Of a DNA stretch of 64,000 nucleotides, positions 34,701 through 49,700 are shown piece by piece. Numbering within the stretch: position 1 is the stretch's first letter; every line of letters starts with the position of its first letter. Origin of the DNA: Cordia subcordata (lineage: Eukaryota; Streptophyta; Magnoliopsida; Boraginales; Cordiaceae). Location: assembly GCA_028554755.1 (NCBI GenBank), contig JAPTOF010000026.1, positions 744,001 through 808,000 on the forward strand, in the 5' to 3' direction. Position numbers and translations under genes: made by a program. The notes under the pieces are model-generated. The model was not told the DNA's origin and made no database searches. It saw only the letters and a program-made list of their open reading frames with translations.

Positions 34701-37700
34701 ATACCATGTTAAAGTTACTACCTCATCTAAAAGCTTAAGCTTCTAGAGAAGATATTGGTGTATTTGTTATTATGCTTACCACACCCCTTTATGTTCATGC
34801 TTAATTTGTGTAGAGCCTTGCATGTTTTTAATGTTTTTAGATTGGTGGTAGTGAGTTTCGAACCCATTAAGGGTTAGTAGCATATGAAATGATTAATTAA
34901 TTATGTTATTACCATGGAGGCCCACCATATTAAATAATTAATAATTAATTAAAGGGCTGTCTTTAAGGCCCACCATCATTAATGGTTGTCCATGAAGACC
35001 CACTATCATTCACAATGAAATGGTGTTAAGCATTGAAAAGGGAAAAAAAGAAAAATCATTCATCTTAAGAATTTTGAGGTTCCAATCTAAAATCAATTGG
35101 TGCTACGTAGAGTAGCCCAAGATCTTATAAATTGATCTTAGATTTCGTGAATTTTCTATGTGGGAAGAATAATGTTATAACACTCTTACTCATGTGTGAC
35201 CTAATTTGATGAAGGAAGATGGTTAGATGGGTAACCATCTCACATGTGGATGAATAGGAATATATGAATTACACGTGGATGGTTACATACGTGGTTAAAT
35301 ATAATTGCACCAAGGCGCAGTTGTCATTACTACTTCATTTAAAGTTTAAGCATATAGAGAGAATATTGGTGTATTTATTTATTGTACTTAACAATAACTA
35401 ATTGTTAGCGGTCGTGTTGTCGTAATAATTTAATACACTGTCATGTCCAAGTCCAAAGCCTCAAGGTTCTTAAACGAGACTAGTTACATATGCTTAAGAA
35501 TAACTAATGTTCCATATGTTTTTTATTTTCTTTTTCTTTTTGAAAAGCTTGTTCAAACCATAATAAAGTTTTGTCTGACCATAATGAAAAAAGTCAAACG
35601 TGAAACACCTACCTCATTGAATCAAAAGCTGGTGACCAACAAAGTCAAAAGCATGCCAACACCAGAACCTTCTCCATTGCTGCTGGCCACAATCCCTGGT
35701 GAAAGATGAATGTGATGAAGAGAAGGATATATTGTTGTCTCTTGACCTCTTCCACGTTTCAAAGAATTTCTCCCTCTACCTTGAGCATCCCTGAAGAAGT
35801 GGAGTACTGTAGAGCTTGTGCCAGTAGAAGATATGGACTCAGATAGAGTGACATAAACTGGAGAGTTCAATGTGCAAATCTTCTCTGGCTTCCCTCACGA
35901 CATGCTGCTGCTAAAGCATGTTAATTTAGTCTCAGTGGGCTGTGTGCAGTTGCTGCAACCATTATCTAATTTCTGAATTGCCTACAGTATGACTAATCTA
36001 ATTTCTGATTTGCCTACAGTATGTCTAATTAATGTTTTCCTGTGTACTGTTCTCTTTTTCCTCCTGCAGTTTGAGCCCGAGACCTCAAGTGCCATGGGTT
36101 TTGGATTTAGATGTGGGTTTCTGGGGCTTCTTCACATGGAAATTGTTCAGGTGAGAATGCATTTTGTTCTTCATCATGTGGATAATATTATTTTGCACTG
36201 TTGTGATGTGATTCATTATTGACTTTGTTAATCTTCTGTTTTACAGGAAAGGCTGGAACGTGAATACAATTTAACTCTAATAACTACTGCCCCCAGTGTT
36301 GTCTACCGGGTGACCTGTGTAAATGGTTATACAGTAATGTCTACTTGTCCAAAGCTCAATATATCTATTTGCTTTGGTTTATTTTCCTTTTCAATTACAG
36401 TGAGGAATTATAAATCTTACATTCAGTATTCAAGATTCAGGGAGCAATTTATCTATTTGCTTTGGCTTCAGTTACCGTTTCAATTCATCTTGATGATGGG
36501 CATGCCCAGGCGACGTTCGTTGCCAGCATTAAAACAGTGAGATGGATGTAAAACAATTCAGAGGAAGGTCAAGATTAGAGATGATGTTATATGAGGAAAA
36601 TTGGGAATGGCTTTGATCAAGGATAACGGGAGAGAATCACTTGAAATGGTTTATACCTTGTAAGAAGTTATGTATGGAGGCACCAATCACTAGGTGTGAA
36701 GGTATGGAGTTGCCCATTGTAAGAGTTAGAAGGAGTCCTAATAATATTTATATCACCAAGAAATTTAGATGAGATGCGGCTTCCATGGAGCTAAGGAAGT
36801 AGATTACAGTCAATAGGATTGGATGGCATTTTCAGATCAAGATAGGCAAACTCATCTGCTTGGATAATGTTTAGTTTGGCTTGGTATTATTGGGTATTGT
36901 GTGTGATTGTTTGATTCACATGAGTTTCATCTTTCATTGTGGCTACTTCCTGTAAGCTAGATATGGAAGTTCTAGAGACAATGACAAAAAAAGTGCTTAC
37001 CATGTAGAACGGTCGGAGACATTACATAAGTTATATTTGATAAACAAGTTCCTTTCCGCGGAAAAGGTTAACTACTTGATACAGCTATGTTGATACCTCT
37101 TCTTGATCCACTAATATTCTCCCAAAATCCATTGGGTGCTCTATAGAAGTGGGATGGGATGATGAAATCATAAATTAAAGGCCAAACAGAAGCTGAGAAT
37201 TCTGCAAAAGCAACACCTCATGCCACTGGACGCACATCCTTATGGTCCTTCCAAAAATTTCCTACATCAGCAACTATGCAAAGTTTCTACACCTAGCTCT
37301 ATCCCCTGGAGTTTTGTTTGACCACTGTTCATATCTGCTTCACTAATCCTGCCATCACATGACACAGCAAGGCTAAACATGGAGTCTAGCAGCTAAGTCA
37401 CAACCTAATAGCAAATACCCAGAACGAAGAATGTTCTCTATTGGGCTATAGTATAAACGGTAGCCAGTAAGTTATTGCAGTGATGACTTATTCTGTTATT
37501 ATTAGGCAGAGTTAGTTAGTTAGGATTAGTTACAATGATGACCGTAACTAACACTTGTAACTAACTGTACTTGCACTACAAGTATCTCTCTCTCTTTCTC
37601 TTTCTCACTCTCTCTCTATATATATACCAACTTCTGTAATTCTGTCTCTCATCCTAAAACTCTTTCGGTGAAAGTAGAATCCTATGCAGCTATCCAAGCG

Positions 37701-40700
37701 AAAAAAAAATCACACACACACACACACACACACCCTCTTTGTTAGGGACCCGGATTGAAATTTTCTAAAAAAGAATACTGGGTAAGGTTTTTCTGCATCC
37801 CAAGAGAGCATATAGCAGGATTAATGGTAAGCTTCTTTCAGTTGGTGTCCTTCCATTTCTAGGAATTTTTTGCTTCCCCATTCATTTGTAGTCATCTAAA
37901 TTTTCCGAGAGGAGTTAAAAGCCATCCACTTCCAGTAGTGGGGGCGTTGCTGATTTAAGTCCAAAGACATTTCTATCTTACCATTCATGCTAACTTGTCC
38001 AGTGTCATTTGATATTTTTGATGGTTTTACTGTTAGTTCAAGCTAGATATTCTCTGCTTGCATGTGATCTCATATTTTTGTGGTTTCTGGTGGTGTCACT
38101 CGCTACTTTCCTTAGTTGTAGTCAACTTCAGTCACATGTAAATGAGGGTGTCAAGTTGGTGCACGAAACAACATGCATACCAAAAATAGATTTTCAACGC
38201 TTAAGCTCACATATTGAGTGACAAAACCACATGCAGACCTGTAAATAGAAACTTGAGAGTGTTTTTCAGTTTCAAGATTACTTACACTTTCTTCTTTTCT
38301 ATGGTTGATTCTTGTATTTATGTACTATAATTTATTTGCACTTGGCTTTTACAGCTATTGTCAAATTTTTTCCTTTGTCTTCATTTCCTTTAATAGAATT
38401 TACTATTTAGCTTGTTTCTAATTTCTTATGCGACTGATGATGACACAGGTTGAGTGTTCAAATCCATCCTTACTTCCTGAACCTGGCAAGAGGAAATCAA
38501 TTGAGGAGCCATTTGTTAAGGTTGCTCATTGTTCCCAAACATAATTTCTCGTCTTTACTTGTACAAGAACCCCAGTTTCTCTATTGCTTGTAATTGTGAT
38601 GATAATGATCTCATAAATGCAGATAGAAATGCTCACACCAAAAGACTATATTGGGCCATTAATGGAACTTGCGCAAGACCGAAGAGGAGATTTTAAAGAA
38701 ATGAAGTATATCACTGAGAATCGTGCATCATTGATTTACGAATTGCCACTTGCTGAGGTATTTATATGCTGTTATAAGCAACTTGTGTTTGATGGTCTGA
38801 TAAGGTTCTTCGTCTCTTCTGTTCATGGCTGATATGAGTCGTTACTTCATGTGACTAATTAAAGTAATTTATTCTGCAGATGGTTGGAGATTTCTTTGAT
38901 CAACTTAAGTCCAGAAGTAAAGGCTATGCTAGCATGGAGTACGCTTTTGTTGGGTAACTTTACGTAACTTGTGCATTTCAAATCTCATGTTTGTTTAAAA
39001 AGAGTTGTAAGAAGTATTGCTACTAATCTGAGACCGCCGTTCCTCCACCATGAAACCAGTATCATAAATGTTTTAGCTTTTCTATCATTTGTTACCATCA
39101 CATGCAATCTTAATAAGTAAATTTGCAGTTTTGCTTGTTTGGATGAATGATCATCTGATATTATTCAAGTGGAACTATTATTTAATGGAAACAACACTGT
39201 TCTCCTATGCGTCCTTGCCTCAGATTAAAATGATTATAATGTGTTAAGAATCAGTGAGGTTCTAATAATTGGGCCAAGACCTTGCTCTAATACCATGTTA
39301 AGAATCACTGAGGTTTAATCTTAAAAACCAATTGGTGGCCCAAGAGTTTATATGATTAACTTGAAAATGGTCATTCTCCAATATGGGAGGAATATTTCAA
39401 CATAATGAAACAATTATCATTATTCAACTGCTTTAAAATCCAAGTGGCAGTAAGTGATGATTAATATAAGCCAGTGTCTTCCTTCCACAAAACCTCCTGG
39501 TTCTTTCAATTGGCAACGTTGGGAGTTAAAAGTCTTAAGATAATTGTTTCTGTTGGTCATGTGTTCTATATTAACCAGTTACAGGATAGATTAGTTTTGT
39601 GATCACTAAAGAAATTCCAGCAGGTCCATCATCTTGAACTGAAATTGACCAAGTTGATATATTATTTGGTATCCACATTCCCTTCTTTGAAGATCTGTGT
39701 TCTCATTTTGTGTCTTAATAAGGTGCAGGTTATTTTTTGAATATTTTTGACTTTATGGTACTGATGATATAATACATTTTACATGAAGATGCCTTAAATC
39801 CTTCTTTCTTTTTCTTATTCTATTTCTTTATTTTTTTGTCAGGTATAAGGAAAGTGATTTGATAAAGCTTGACATTCTAATCAATGGTGATCATATGGAA
39901 CCTTTAGCAACTATTGTTCACAAAGATAAGGTGACAAAACTCTTGTATATGACTCTTTGTTTGTCCACAAAGATGATGCTCTAAAAGACTGGATCTTCAT
40001 CTTTTACAAGTATCTTTTCATTGTCTGAGAATTTTTGAGACTACACTAGCAATGGTGTGCAATATTTGTTTAAGAGGCTTAAATGACTTCAAACTCAGCA
40101 TTTCCATTTTCAGCCCAGCCACCCTTTGAGTAGAATGACACTGAATATTGTTAGAGATAACTTTCTTAAGGTTTTGGTGTTGGTAGTCATGGTGGGATAT
40201 TAACATTTACCACCTATTGTTTGCCCATGATAGCATTATTTTGTGGAGCTGAAGAAGAGGAAATCGTCAATAGTAGGTGCTGCCTTATGTTGTTGAAGCT
40301 GTCTCTGATTTAAGGATTAATTTGATGGAAGTGCCATGATTCCTTTGGGTGATGGTGAAAATGGTGATATCTCGCTTGAGTTCTTGGGTGTACAATGGGA
40401 TCTGTTTTACTTTCTTATCTTGGTCTTCTTCTTGGCTATCGACAAGGAAACAAGAGTTTGGGATCCTATTGTTTTGAAATTTGAAAAGTTATTAGTTGGA
40501 TGGAAAAGCAAATTCCTCTCCGAGGAAGACTGCACTGACTAAGAGTACCCTCTTTAGTCTTCCAGTCTATTCAATGTCTCTCTTTCCCATCCCGGCTTCT
40601 GTTGCTAAGAGGTCGAAGACTGTTTCTGTGGCATCTGATGGAAAGAGAACATAATTATGACCTTGTGAGATGAGGAGAGATTAAGAAACCTTTTGATAAG

Positions 40701-43700
40701 GGTGGATTTGGTTGAAGTCTCCTTCTTTGTTTAATAAAGCTTCATGGATAAATGCTATGGAGGTTTATGGTGGAAAAAGACAACAGTTGGAGGAAGTGAT
40801 TGAGATGAACGCTGGAGTTACTCGCAGCAGGTGGAGGACCAAGGAGAGAAGGTCCATGCATGAGGTAGGTTTATGGAAATATATTTTGAAGGAGTGGAGC
40901 TCTGTCATGAATCACATCTCCTTTGATGTTGGAAATGGCTGCAAAACTTTCCTTTTGGTTTGAAAAGTGGAATGTGAGTTCTAGACTACATTGAGAGACC
41001 TATACTCAAATCTTTTTGCCTTGGCAAGTGGCAAGACACAAACAGGTGATTATCAGCTTGTGAGCAGTGGATAGATGGTAGTCTGGAGTGGGATGTGCTA
41101 CTCTTTAGGGAGGCCAATGACTGGGAGGTCAAGGACATTGTCAATCTTTTGCGATGTTTCTGTAAATATAATGATATGGCTGATGTTAAACGGAACTCAA
41201 CTAAAAAGAGTGTTCATGGTGAAGTCCTTTGACTCTTGCCGATATGGATGAAAGAGATATTTGTGATTCTTTCCCTTGGAAAGATACTAGGAAGTCCCTT
41301 TGGGAGTGGCTTCTTTGCTTGGGAGTTGACTTGGAGAAAAATTTTCACTATCGACAATCTTCAGAAAAGGAGGTCAGATCCTTACTAACAAGGTTTTATT
41401 TATGTGAAGATCATTTGAAGGCAGTTGAACACCTTATTGGATGTACTTGGGCTTGGTACTTCTGTTAGATGGCACCCAGTGGCCAGTTGGTCGCTGCCAA
41501 GTCCTATCATGAGATTGGGACAGGATTAAATTGGCCAAACAAGAAAAGTATTTCAAAGGATACCCGCCTTCTATTATTTGGTCAATTTGGAAGGAAGGGA
41601 AAGAGATGGCAATTGCTAATATGAAGCAAAGTTGGGTTCATAGGTTATCATTTTGCATTGGGGTCTTCTAATTTATAATGTCAATAGCCTACAAAATTTT
41701 GTAAATTTTGGTTTTTGTTGGTCTGCACTTCCTGGTGCATGTTTAACAAATTCTTAATGTTAAAGAATACAGAAGAAAATCCACTGATAATGTTAACCTA
41801 ATATGTGGAAGTTGCTACAGTGAAGATGCTATGTGTTTGTTGGGTGTTGCCATCTTACAGTTCGAATCCAGAAACCCAGAATGCTTCTGCTTCTTTTTCT
41901 TTTTTCCCTTTTCTGGTTGGAGGGGGGGTATTAGTTTCAGGCATTCACTTTGTTGAATGTGGCCCGTATTCTTGGGCAACAAGAATAACAAATTACCTTT
42001 TGTGCACGTTACCATATTAGCTTATTACCTTTCTAGTACATAATTAATTAGTTGTCTTTTCTGCTTAATAGGTTTTGGGAAACCTTTGAACTATAAATAT
42101 GTGGCAATACTCATTGTGTTAGGTGAGTGAGAGAAACCATAGTGAAAGCCTTGTAGTATTTGTGATCAATAATAGATTATACTCTGCTGCCCGTGGACGT
42201 AGGCTTTAAGTCCGAACCACATAATTCTCTTGTGTTTGTTTTCTTCTCGCATTCTTCGTGTTTGCATGTTTTTTCGCAACACACTTTTATGATTGAGTTG
42301 AAACTGTTACGGGAAAGCTTAGCATAGCTGATAATAGTAGTTAGGAGTTGCTAAGTTAGTTATGCCTGCTGGCATATTGATGAGAGTTAGGCAGTGGAGA
42401 CACCACTATTCATGTACAGCTATAAATAGCCACCTGATGTAACTAACTGGAATAACAGAAATACAATTCCTTTCTCTCATTATGTTTCTTCTTCTTTCTC
42501 TCTCACTTCTGCATGGTATCAAAGCCAATCTTGAGCCTGTGGAAACTCTTTTCTTGGAGCTTGAAGCTTCATCCATGGCGACAACACCAGCACAAAACTG
42601 AGCCTCTTCGGCCATACTTTTTTTTTTTTTCACGACTCATACTCGTGACTTCTTTTCTCACCCATATTACTTCAATTCTCTGTTTTTTCGTTAACTACTC
42701 GATTTTAGGGTTTATCAACCTTCATTAAATCATCAATTTGCTCCTTCAAATCTGTTTCCCTGCTCAAATCTCACCATTAATTTTGTTTCACCAGTCTCGT
42801 GATCCTTTTTACTGGTTTTAATTCATCTTCTCAGCTGTTTTCATCAAAGTTCTGTCTGCTATCATTCGCAACTTCTTTATTCAAAGTATCAAACAATGGC
42901 TGTCCTTTCAGATGAAGCAATTCCCTCAGGGCTCAAGCAGTCATCCATTTGGATACTGCAGCAGCTACATGGAATGCCTTAGAGGAAAGATTCAGTGTAA
43001 TGAGGAGATTACATATTCATCAACTAGATATGCAAAGCTACCACATAGTCACAGATATTTGATTATATCTTTAATCTGCTTCATTCCTTTCCATGTCAAA
43101 AACTAGAATGAAAAAGGGGAAATGTCAATGCATCTGGCCTGGATAGTGTCAAATCTATCTGTGATCAACTTGCTACTTCAGATGAGCCTGTCAAAGAGGA
43201 AGATGTGGTATTAATAGTGCTCAAAGGGTTACCTCCATTATATGATTCTGTCAAGACCTCTATTAGCATAAGGCCCACACAAATAACTCTTAGGGAGCTT
43301 ACAAGCATCGTTATTCAGGAAGAGCTTCATCAAAGCTTTAATAAATCTCACTCTGAATGATTCCTCCAATGGAGATACTCATACTGCCCTCTATACAAAC
43401 AATACTGCCTCAAGAGGGGGAAATTCCAGGGGCAGAGGTGTTGGTCAGAACAATAATAGAGGTAGGGGTAGAAATCAAAGGAGGAATAATAGGGGTGGTT
43501 ACACTGCAGCCCCTGGCTACATTGTAGCTTTTCCACCAAATCCCAACCCTGAGGGTCCCAGAATACTGATCTTTCTACCTCTCCCATTCAGTGCCAAATT
43601 TGTGACAAGTTCAATCATACTGCCATCACCTGCTGGCACAAGCTTGATACAGAGAACTATAATAAAGTTCCAGCTCCCAGGCAGGCCTGGATTCTGGACT

Positions 43701-46700
43701 CAGGGGCTACCAGCCATGTTACCAACATCTCAAACATGAATACCTATTCTGGCCCTGATTCTGTCAATGTTGGCAATGGTCAGAATCTTCCAATGACAAA
43801 CATTGGTACTGGTATTCTTCATACCTCTTCCTCTGATCTTGTCTTATCTAATGTCCTATATGTTCCAAATATTTCCACAAACTTGCTGTCTATCTAACAG
43901 TTGGCCAAAGATAATAATCGTTCCATTATCTTTCATGATAAAGGTGTTCAAATTCTGGACAAATCGACACATGCAGTGAAGTTCCGGGGCCCCTGTGGAA
44001 GCGGATTGTATCCACTTCCCTCTGGCCCTAGCAACATCACCACTGCATCTCCTCCCGTATCCTCAGCTTTTCACTGTGTTTGCTCTCCCCAATCACCGGA
44101 CAGACTATGGCATCTCAGACTTGGGCACCCTTCCAAACACATGACTGCTGCTTTATCTTCCTTTCTTCCTGTAAATACTATGGATTGTAGTGTAGCAAAG
44201 GCTCACAATCAACCTTTTTCAAATTCTGAATCTAAGAGTCCCAAACCTTTTCATCTTGTACGCACTGATGTTTGGGGCCTCCACTATATCTTCTTGTATG
44301 CGCTATAAATACTATGTCGTCGTTCCTGATGATTTCACTCATTTCACTTGGATTTATCCTTTAAAATTCAAATCTGAAGTTGTGGATGCTTTTCAAAGTT
44401 TTAATGCTCTGGTTCACACTCAATTTCATACTACTATTCAAACTCTTTGAACTGATAATGGTGGCGAATTTGTTAAAAATAAAATGCAACTACTCGACCA
44501 TACACCAAACTACCTGTCCACATACACCCCAACAGAATGGGAATGCAGAGAGGAAACATGCACATTTACTAGAGATAACCATGGCTTTTCTTACACGCAG
44601 TCATATGCCAAACTCTTATTGGCTTGAAGCCCTTTCAACAGCAAACTACCTAATTAACAGGTTACCTACTCCCCAATTGCAAAACAAATCACCATATGAA
44701 GTTTTATACAATACCAGGCCTGATTACTATTTTCTAAAGGCCTTTGGTTGTCTCTGCTTTCCATGGACAAAACCCTATAACCAACACAAATTGCAAACAA
44801 AGTCTACATCATGTGTTTTCTTGGGCTATCATCCTCATGCCAAAGGCTATAGGTGTATAGACCTTACTACGAAAAGAGTGTTTGTGTCTAGGAGTGAAAT
44901 TTTTTGAAAATCAGTTTCTTTTTGCAGACAAACACAGTATGAACCACCACTCTTAATTCAGTTTCCATCTATTTTCAGAACCTTACAAAATTCCCCTGGC
45001 CTCAAGTCTAGATCCAGGGTCTCAGTCCTCCTCTTCAGGTGAGCAATCTCCCAATCTTTCGCTTCAATCACACTCGTCATCTTCTTTACCACAGTCACAA
45101 CCTGAACCACAAAATTCAAATACTCTTACTCCAGCTCAATCATCAGGGCCTTCTCGCACTTCCAGTAGTACTACTTCTCTACCTTCTTTACTTGCTACAC
45201 CTCGCCCAAATCAAAGACTACCCTGTCACCCTCTGCAAACCAGATCTAAGACAGGGTCCTACCCTCTTCCTCTGTATCCTATACACACAATCACACAAAC
45301 ACCACTAACCACTGAAAATCCAACTTATAAAGAGGCTGTTAAGTCTCGCTTCCAGGCCATGAAAGAAGAGTTTCAAGCATTACAGGAGCAGAAAACATCG
45401 ACTCTTGTTCCTCTTCCTCCAGATAGACAGCCAATTGGCTATAAGTGGGTATTCAAAATCAAGAAACATAGTGATGGTTCAATAGATGGGTACAAAGCTA
45501 GACTAATGGCTAAGGGGTTTCACCAAGAAACTGGACTGGACTATACTAAAACCTTTAGTCCAGTGGTAAAGACACCCACAATCAGGCTTGTTTTATGTCT
45601 GGCATTGCACTATGGATGGCCTATTGAACAACTTGATGTCTCTAATGCTTTTCTGCATGGAGCACAGGATTTGAGGACCCACATAATCCCAACTATGTGT
45701 GTAAATGGCAGAAATCTCTCTATGGTCTAAAGCAGGCCCCAAGGGCTTGGTATTCCATGCTTGCTATGTTTCTCTCTGTTCAGGGGTTTCAATGTAGTGC
45801 TGCAGATACATCTCTATTCACTAAACACACATCTACATGTACTATCATCCTGCTAGTCTATGTGGATGATATAATCCTCACTGGCAGTTCTACTACGGCT
45901 CTCAAGGATCTTTGAGACTATGAAATCTCAATTTGCCATGGAGTTGGGTAAACTGTCTTATTTTCTTGGATGGAGGTCTCCTACATGACAGAATAGTTAG
46001 TTAGACAGTTGCATTGTAATACATTAGTCTGCAGAGTCAGGCTAAATGCACACGTGATTGAATAGCTGGACAGGTGGTTAGGAAGTTGGTTATGCACATA
46101 ACAGATTCTAGAATATTCCATCCAGCTATATCTCTCACTATAAATATCTTTACTACTCTACTGATCAAAGCTAATGGAAAATATCTTCAAATCTTCTTAT
46201 CTTTCTCTAAGTTTCTTCACTACATAGCTGATTCAATGGTGCTCCACCAGACAAAGTATGCTACAGAGTTATTACAAAAGGCTGGTATGATTGACTGTCA
46301 CTCTTCACCTAATGCTTCTCTGTCCAAGCCTAAAGTGGCTGATCAAGAGTCAAGCAGTCCTTATGCAAATCCCACTGAATTCAGGAGCTTAGTGGGTGCA
46401 CTGCAGTATCTAACACTTACCAGACCTGAGCTTCCATTTTGAGTAACTCCATTTGTCAGCATATGCAGAATTCCACAAATGGAGATTTTGCAGCTCTTAA
46501 AAAGCTCCTCAGGTCCATTAAAGGTACTATCTCCACAGGGTTGCATTTCAAGCCTAGTAGTTTTGCTTTGCAGGGGTATTCAGACAGTGATTGGGCTACT
46601 AACTATTTGGACAAAAAATCCACTACTGGGTATTGTGTGTTTTTAGGTCCCAATCTTCTCTCCTGGACTTCCAAGAAGCAAGTCACTGTAGCCAGGTCCT

Positions 46701-49700
46701 CAACTGAGGTTGAGTTCAGGGCCTTGGCTCAAGCAGCTGCTGAAATCAAATGGATAACCTATCTCTTAGCTGATCTGCACATTCCAGTTAATATACCCAC
46801 ATTGTATACTGATAGTATCTCAGCTATGGCCCTTGCTTCCAACCTTGTTTATCATGCAAGGATCAATCATATTGAGATTGACTATCATTTCATCAGGGAA
46901 CAGGTTCTAGCGAAGAAGATCACAGTGGTATATGTGCCTACAGTAGAGCAGCTGGCTGACATTTTCACTAAGGTTCTTCCTACAGCAAGATTTGAGTTTC
47001 TCAAGTTCAAACTTCCCTTAGCTCTACCAGCCAAGATCAGTTTGAGCGGGGATGTTAAAGGAAAGCTTAGCATAGCTGATAATAGTAGTTACGAGTTGCT
47101 AAGTAGTTAGTTATGCCAGCTGGCATACTGATGAGAGTTAGGCAGTGGAGACACCACTACTCATGTACAGCTATAAATAATCAGCTAATGTAACTAACAG
47201 AAATGCAGTTTTTTTCTCTCATTATGTTTCTTCTTCTTTCTCTCTCACTTCTACAGAAACTGGTTCATGTTCTATGCTTCTGTTAGCACTGAAGTGGTTA
47301 TTTGATGGAAAATACTCGTCTGGTTATCTGTCAATATATCAACAAGGCACTTAAATTCTGCGGAGAGTTAATGGTGGAGATTATTTTTCAGAGCATTATA
47401 GGAAATGAGTCATCATTTAAAGAGTTTCTGTATTATCCAATCAATTTACCTTTTTGCTGGATCTTAATCTTAGGCCCTAACAACAGACGTGTTTTCTTGA
47501 TTGGAGTACAGTTTGGGACCATACTTTCATGCCCATGCCATTAATTATGACCATCCATTTTCCCCTGATATATACTGCAGTTAATAGCATTGTCATGCAT
47601 TTCCGGGCACAAAAGTGCCCCTTTTAATTATTTAGGCAAAGACATGTACTCGCTTTAATTTTGTCTAGATCATGTAAATGTTTCGAGGTTGCTCCTTGCA
47701 CCCCTTTTACTATTAATGGATTTATTTATTTCTCCAGAAAAAAAAAAAAGAATATCTAGATTAAATTAAGCATAAATAGTAACCAAATGATTTTTCTTTT
47801 CATTTTAGATTTGTCTTCTGTAAATAATGTTTTTACAGTGCTTAATGAGAAAAAGATCAAGAAAAAAATAATTGTCGCTGCAGGGTTGTCTAAAACGAAT
47901 TTCTGACTGTTTCTGAATTTGTCCAAAGTTGGTGCTCTCATTCCTATACAATATTGAGAGAGAGCTGGCAAGAGGAAAATCTAAATGCAATCTAGGTTAA
48001 AATTAACTGTCTAATTGTTTATCTTATTTAGACCTTTTGTACACGTAGACACACTAAAAGTTACATTTATGTTCTCACTCTCTTACAAATTAAATAAATG
48101 TAAATGAAATTGGTGTTGCAAGCATAATAAAAATTTGATTCTGTGATCTTTTCCAGGCATATTCTGTGGGAAGGGCTTTAACTCAAAAGCTGAAGGAATT
48201 AATTCCTAGACAAATGTTCAAAGTGCCCATACAGGTAAATTTCCTATTTTTGTGTTCTAGAGTAACAATCCTGATTATTAGACAGTGGATCCAGGTCCAA
48301 TGCTTCAATTCTAAAAGTTGGACCAATTAGATGTAATAAACTAGAGGTTACAGTTATAGCAGCAAAAAGCTGAAGTAGTAAACTCTATTTCATTTCTAGG
48401 ATGAGCAAGTACCTTAATCTAGTTAAGCTGGGATGATCTAAACATAGTTGTCATAATTAAAATATGAAACCAGATTATCTCTTTCTCTCTGTTCAATTAT
48501 ATGGACAGGATGATACCTTTGGAGCTACTTGTCAAAAAGTTTGAAAATGTGGAGGTTCCCCACCGTAAGAGAGGCGAAGGGAGACTTTGGATGGATAAAC
48601 CTTAGTTTTGTTTGGTCTTTTTTACCCCCGTTTTGCTATAATTCTGAAGTCATTTCATGTTTGCAACACTTTATATGGGACTGTTTTCCTATTTCCTTAT
48701 TGAATATTTCTCCAAATGGAGTTGAATATGCGGCTAATTGGAATCGTGTGAGGAAGCATCATCCTATATTCATTGGAAGTCTGCTATACATTGCATTTTA
48801 TCAGTTGACTAAAAAGGAAAAAGGCCCAAAAATATCATACTTCACATGGCCTCGTTAGATTGCAGACAATCTCAAAAATTTCTTAGGTTAATCTCAAAAG
48901 TTTCTTAGGTTGGCAATAGAGATTCGAGTAGTATCTTTACAAGCAATGGGGACTAGAATGCAAGGCCAAGCAAGTCTGTTGAAACTCTGCTGACTGGCAT
49001 CTTCTCTAATTAACTTCTACATCCCTTTTCATGGCCATGGCTACTTAATTATGACATGAATAATGAATCCCTGACAGGCATGCATAGGTTCCAAAGTGAT
49101 TGCCAGTGAAGCGTTGTCTGCTATAAGGAAAGATGTTCTAGCCAAATGTTATGGTAAGATGAGCATCTAAAAGTTATCATTCTGTCAATACAATTGATTT
49201 CGTGCACTTTACAACTCTCCAGGCACTAGAGTATCTTCAAAGTTCTTTTGGCTTAGATGTTTTTCATGCTGTTGGAGGAACCCTAATCTGTAGAACCAAT
49301 GACATTCATTATTTTGACGCATATAGGCACCTAGCTTTTAATTATGTATATGACTATAAAAATCCATAAATTCATACTCTGCATGTATGTATCCCTATAT
49401 TTCTCATGCATGCATATATGTTTGTGGACTATATCTAAACTGTGTATCTCTTATTCACATATGTACATATATTCCTTGGTTAATGTTTATAATCATATAT
49501 TTCTATTTGATGTAGGTGGGGACATCTCAAGAAAAAAGAAATTGCTCAAGAAACAGGTACTTCACATTCTCATAAAGAACTTTGCTGTAGGTGAGGGGGA
49601 AAGGATTGGGAAGTGGAGGGAACTCTTTTCCTTGGTTCCTCCCTCCATTTGTTTTTTCTCAGGCACCTAGGATAAAGGGTAGGAGAACGTGGGTGAATTG

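Larger units (their letters stand above)
42305..47255 (+). mobile_element. copia retrotransposon, Ale/Retrofit-like, inside LepA intron 18
   Basis: A complete element of 4951 bp. LTRs 42305-42513 and 47053-47255 begin TGTTA and end CA. PBS TGGTATCAAAGC (42514-42525) and PPT GAGCGGGGA (47044-47052) abut them. The 5-bp target duplication GAAAC is exact (42300-42304, 47256-47260). Short LTRs and a single gag-pol suggest the Ale/Retrofit lineage. The LTRs differ at roughly 16 of about 200 aligned bases plus two indels by eye, so it is old. The ORF has stops and frameshifts and a solo LTR inserted at 45986. It lies in the same orientation as LepA, so its sequence is transcribed in the intron. Confidence 0.95.
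39931..48156 (+). other. LepA intron 18 (8226 bp)
   Basis: The largest intron of the gene. In order it holds an L1 remnant (about 40200-41690) and a copia element (42305-47255) carrying a solo LTR, with unannotated A/T-rich DNA between them. The flanking exons still join in frame. Confidence 0.9.

Noticed and set aside
35443..35870. Opposed ORFs of 88 and 82 aa in LepA intron 12, the minus one Arg/Gly-rich
   Set aside because: Faint gag-like look only; no zinc knuckle or neighbouring pol.
37470..37690. LTR-like stretch with TTAGTTAGTTAGG and TATATATA
   Set aside because: No TG..CA ends with a matching 5-bp duplication could be found.
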